From: Rhynochetos jubatus
Lineage: Eukaryota; Chordata; Aves; Eurypygiformes; Rhynochetidae
Length of the DNA stretch: 64,000 nucleotides
Assembly: GCA_027574665.1 (NCBI GenBank)
Contig: CM050668.1
Span: 7,278,001 to 7,342,000, forward strand
Reading direction: 5' to 3'
The notes under the pieces are model-generated. The model did not search any database and was not told where the DNA came from. It saw only the letters and a list, made by a program, of their open reading frames with translations. Positions 60,832 to 64,000 of this stretch are shown here, one piece after another. The number at the start of each line of letters is the position of its first letter. Position 1 is the first letter of the stretch. The translations under genes and the position numbers were made by a program.

Positions 60832-61610
60832 ACCGCCGGAGCGGGAAAGCCCCTACGACAGCAGCTCCCGGGCTGGCTGAGGCCCGGCCAGGCTGAGGCC
60901 CGGCCTGACGCCGCCGAGGCGCTGGGCCGCTCCCTGCCGAGGATGAGGGGCCACGCAGCGGCCCGCCCTGCCGCCGCCACCAGGGCTGGCCGGGCCTCAG
61001 CGGCAGCGCGGAGCGGGGACTCCTTTGGGATGACTCCCCGCGTACCGAGGAAGGGAGGGCGGGAGGAGGCGGCTCGGCGGCGGCCCACGCGCCCTTCCCG
61101 GGCCATGAGAACAGGGAGGGCCCGGCCCCCGAAGCCGCTGCCCTCCGCCGGCGGCCGCGGGTGAGGCGCAGCAGTGCGCAGGGTGTCTGGGGGGGTGCGC
61201 GGCGGCGGGGGGGCGGGGAAGACGGGCGGCGGGGGGGACCGGGACGCGCTCCCGCTCCGGGCACCGGCGGTGGCGGACCGGACCGTCCGTAAGTAAGTAC
61301 TGCCGCGGGCTATCGGCCCACCCTGTCGGGTCTCGCACTGCCCGGGCGTGCCGCTGCGCCCAAGGTCAGCGCCACCGCGCCCGGCCCCCGGCCCGGCTGT
61401 CAGGCCCGGCCCGCGCTGCCGGTGGGGAGCACGGTGGAGGGAGCGGGGCTGCCCGCGGGCACGGCGGTGGCTCCGCCGACGTCGCCGCTGGGGCTCGATT
61501 GCAGCAGGCCGGGCTGTGCCGGTGCCCGCCGGGGAGCGGAGCTGCAGCGCCCGTGTGGCCCCGGGGCTGGGGAGGCCCTACAGCGGGTACCGGGCGGGGT
61601 GTCTTAGGGG
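60832..61610 (+). promoter_or_regulatory. AKAP1: AKAP1 copy 3 CpG-island promoter and exon 1
   Basis: Near-identical to 45,885-46,640. Differences include an extra 16-base tandem duplication (a second GGCTGAGGCCCGGCC near 60,890) and, at the exon 1 end, GTCCGTAAGTAAGTAC instead of GTCCACAAGTAAGTAC, which creates a second overlapping donor four bases upstream of the first (GT at 61,293). The promoter starts about 360 bases after the copy 2 stop codon. Confidence 0.6.
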
Positions 61611-61618
61611 AGGCTGCA

Positions 61619-62682
61619 GGTAAAGGCTGCACGGGTCCCTCAGCCTGGCTGAGGGCTCTGAAGGCTCTCTGAGGCCTCAGCTAAAGATGGGGCTTTTGTG
61701 TGTCCATGTGCACGTTACTGCTTGTTTCCCAGCCAGGCGGGGGCAAAGTCAATTAGCACAGTCAGGAGAGAAGCAGCTGTGCCGGCCAGAGGAATGCTGG
61801 GAGCTGGAATCAAACGTGATTCATTCCCGCTGCCAACCGTGCTGCAGCTACTTAGCAATGAAAGCGAGAGGTGACCCAGGTGTTGCAGGCTGGGCAGTAA
61901 CGAGGAAGGTGCCTGGTGTTGTCCCTTGTGCTCTGGTATGGCAAGGCTTGCTGTGTTACGGAAACAGCCGCTCAAAACTGTGCTTAGCAAACTCTGTATG
62001 TCGCGGTGACTGCTGTTTGCTTGTAAGCCAGCAGGGAATATCGTCAGGAGCCAGGGAATTGAATTCTCTTGCTACTGAGGAAGTAATGCAGCCTTGCTTT
62101 CCTGGAAGAACCCGTGTTGTTTGACTTTCTTAGTTTTGTTTCTTTCTTTGCCCCTTCCTCCCCCTCCTTGAAGCAAGGCAGACCCAAGGTCCTCGCGCTG
62201 CAGGACTGGGCAACTTGATCTGGGTCTGGCCACGTTCTTTGTCACAGTCCAGGAAGTTACAGCGTGAAGCAGGGAGACAGGACGGACAGGCCTCTGGGTA
62301 GGGGCATCTTTGTCCCGAGTTACCTGCAGTAGTAGGAAACGACAAGAGCAGCTGCCCTTGAGCACAGTCCCTCTGCTGTGGCCGGGTAAGGGGCTGCAGC
62401 ATGGCAGTAGTTCTGGCTGTCTGTGTTTCCAGGCTGAGGTGGTGCCTTGGTCAGGCTGGCAGTTGTGCTGGTCCCTGCTGAGTGTTACCAGGGCCTCTGT
62501 GGACTTTGTCTCAGGTGAAAGGGCTCGTTGCTGGGGAAAGTAGTAGCAGGAGACAGTAACTGTACTTTTCTGCTGTTTGCTGGAGACGGTAACTGTACGT
62601 TTCTGCTGTTTGCTTTGTGCCTGCGAATGATCTACTGAGTTCCAGCCCCGCACATGTGTGCAGAATAGCCGAGGAAGAGCAC
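61619..62682 (-). repeat. 1-kb inverted block in AKAP1 copy 3 intron 1
   Basis: Reverse complement of 10,841-11,910. Unlike copy 2 it keeps the 91-base segment at about 62,115-62,206. It has GTTACCAGGGCC, which matches unit 3 rather than units 1 and 2. The pair of 33-base repeats is near 62,550-62,615. Confidence 0.85.
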
Positions 62683-64000
62683 GGGGCGTGCTGGAGTGCC
62701 GCACAACTGCTCGTGAGGGAAGCATGGCCTTTTCTTGGTAGCATGGACCAGGGCTGTTGAGCCTGAGCTGAGCTTTCTCCTCTTATGGGGAGGGTCACAC
62801 TGCCACGCAACCTCCTCGGTCCTTAACGAGCTTCTTGTGCAAAAGGCGAACACTCTGCAGGCAGCCACTGAGCTACTGCACCCGTCACCTGGTAATGTGA
62901 ATGTACCTGTGGTTCTGGGAAAGGGTGGTACAGCTTTACTACATGTATTGTGATGTCACAGTTTAGTTCGTGATGAGGTCGTTCCCTTGCATGTACTACC
63001 CAGTGCACTGGAGGAAACGTCCCATTTGAGGTACTAGTACTGAACATCATCAGCTGCCTAGAAAGCCTTGGCTTTAACATAGGCATTCCACAAGGGCTGA
63101 AATGGGACAACAGGAATTCCCCTTGCCATGCAGGGTGTGAGATGCAGGTACTCACAGTTCAGATCCACCCCGGTAAGTTCCTGCAGATTCTCTTGGGAGT
63201 TAACTGTGACAGGAGTTGGGGGGCTGCAGCCAAGGCTGTTCAGAGCCAGCAGCAGTTGGTTGCTGCACTGAGACTCTTGTGTTCATTTTGAAAACATTGC
63301 AGCTGGACTGCAGGGGTATTTGAGAGCAAGTACGCTTTTGCAGTAGTAGAGTTATCTGAAGAGCACAGTGCTTTAAAAGCAACACACCCCACTTATGTAC
63401 GGCTCTCACCTTCCGTGTGCACTTAACCAATGTGGAAAAGTTATTTAAGGCGTTTTGCTTTAATTTCTGCTCAGTGAAAATGTAAACAGTAAGAGCTTTG
63501 CAGGAAGGCTGTTTTGGGGATATGGGTAACTGTTTAGCTTTGTGTTCCAGCTGTAGGCTTTTCGTAAGGAGGGGGAAAAGCACGTCAGCCCTGCCTCGTA
63601 CAGCTCGGGGGAAGCTTGTAAATGGGATGTGAGTCTTGGTGTCCAGTCAGGGAAGGGTTCGCACACTTCCCAGAGCAAAAAAAGACAGCTTTCAACTCTT
63701 GAAAGTCAGAGGAGTAGTAGCCATCAACATTGTAAATCCAGATGTAGAACAAACTTTGGAGTCTAAGTTCCTAAGTAGCAGTGTCTCTCTCCAGGCTGCT
63801 TTTGTTAGATACTGCTATTCTAAGGGTGTTACAGCATATTTGCTCCCTTCACTACTGTGAAATCTTGGAGAGGATCTTCTGGTTACTGGGGGACACTTGC
63901 TTCATCCATCAGGCTATAGGTACTCTTTGTTTAGGAGTTCCTAGGCTGTGGGTGTGAAAGTAAATGGAGAAGCTGCGTGTTGCTGGGTATCTCCTACCTC
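62683..64000 (+). other. AKAP1 copy 3 intron 1, cut by window end
   Basis: Matches copy 2 intron 1 from 47,629 to about 48,945, about 575 bases short of the expected ATG exon acceptor. No independent gene is seen. Whether copy 3 has a coding region cannot be judged here. Confidence 0.75.

Noticed and set aside
1..64000. CRISPR arrays, operons, tRNA or rRNA genes
   Set aside because: None seen. The sequence is vertebrate nuclear DNA with introns; the regular repeats are long segmental duplications, not short spaced repeats.

Overview
This is vertebrate, almost certainly avian, nuclear DNA. The evidence is long introns with GT/AG splice sites, CpG-island promoters, CR1 LINE 3' ends and a bird-type solo ERV LTR. 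The one gene identified beyond doubt is AKAP1 (A-kinase anchoring protein 1), recognised from its mitochondrial anchor, RII-binding helix, KH domain and Tudor domain. It is multicopy here. Nearly all other long open frames are GC-rich shadows.

Layout. 1-10.27 kb: the 3' part of AKAP1 copy 1 (exons 3-11, 347-8745, plus a 3' UTR with several poly(A) signals); its large first coding exon lies before the window. 10.27-10.98 kb: spacer running into a 1-kb block that recurs inverted further right. 10,983-42,095: a head-to-tail array of a 13.1-kb unit, two full copies (10,983-24,079; 24,080-37,165) and a third cut off after 4.9 kb (37,166-42,095). Each unit carries on the minus strand a broken HSF5-like heat-shock-factor first exon with a CR1 insertion beside it and a pair of unidentified terminal exons. 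On the plus strand it carries an unidentified terminal exon and, in the two full units only, an orphan CpG-island promoter. 42,096-43,016: a stray 0.92-kb AKAP1 piece holding only exon 6. 43,017-45,884: single-copy sequence with no gene I can name.

45,885-60,831: AKAP1 copy 2, complete, with CpG promoter and exon 1, intron 1 (containing the inverted 1-kb block), and a ten-exon CDS at 49,547-60,468 encoding 873 residues. About 360 bp after its stop codon the 3' UTR is cut and joined directly to the CpG promoter of AKAP1 copy 3 (60,832-64,000), of which only promoter, exon 1 and part of intron 1 are inside the window.

AKAP1 tethers PKA, and RNA through its KH and Tudor domains, to the mitochondrial outer membrane; mammals also make a short spermatid form. 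HSF5 is a germ-cell heat-shock-factor relative. Both are linked on mammalian 17q22 (established knowledge). Their joint amplification next to each other suggests a recent ampliconic segment, possibly germline-related, sex-linked or germline-restricted; that last step is inference. Copies differ by scattered substitutions and by private breakpoints, so a simple assembly echo does not explain all of it, but collapse or expansion errors cannot be excluded from sequence alone.
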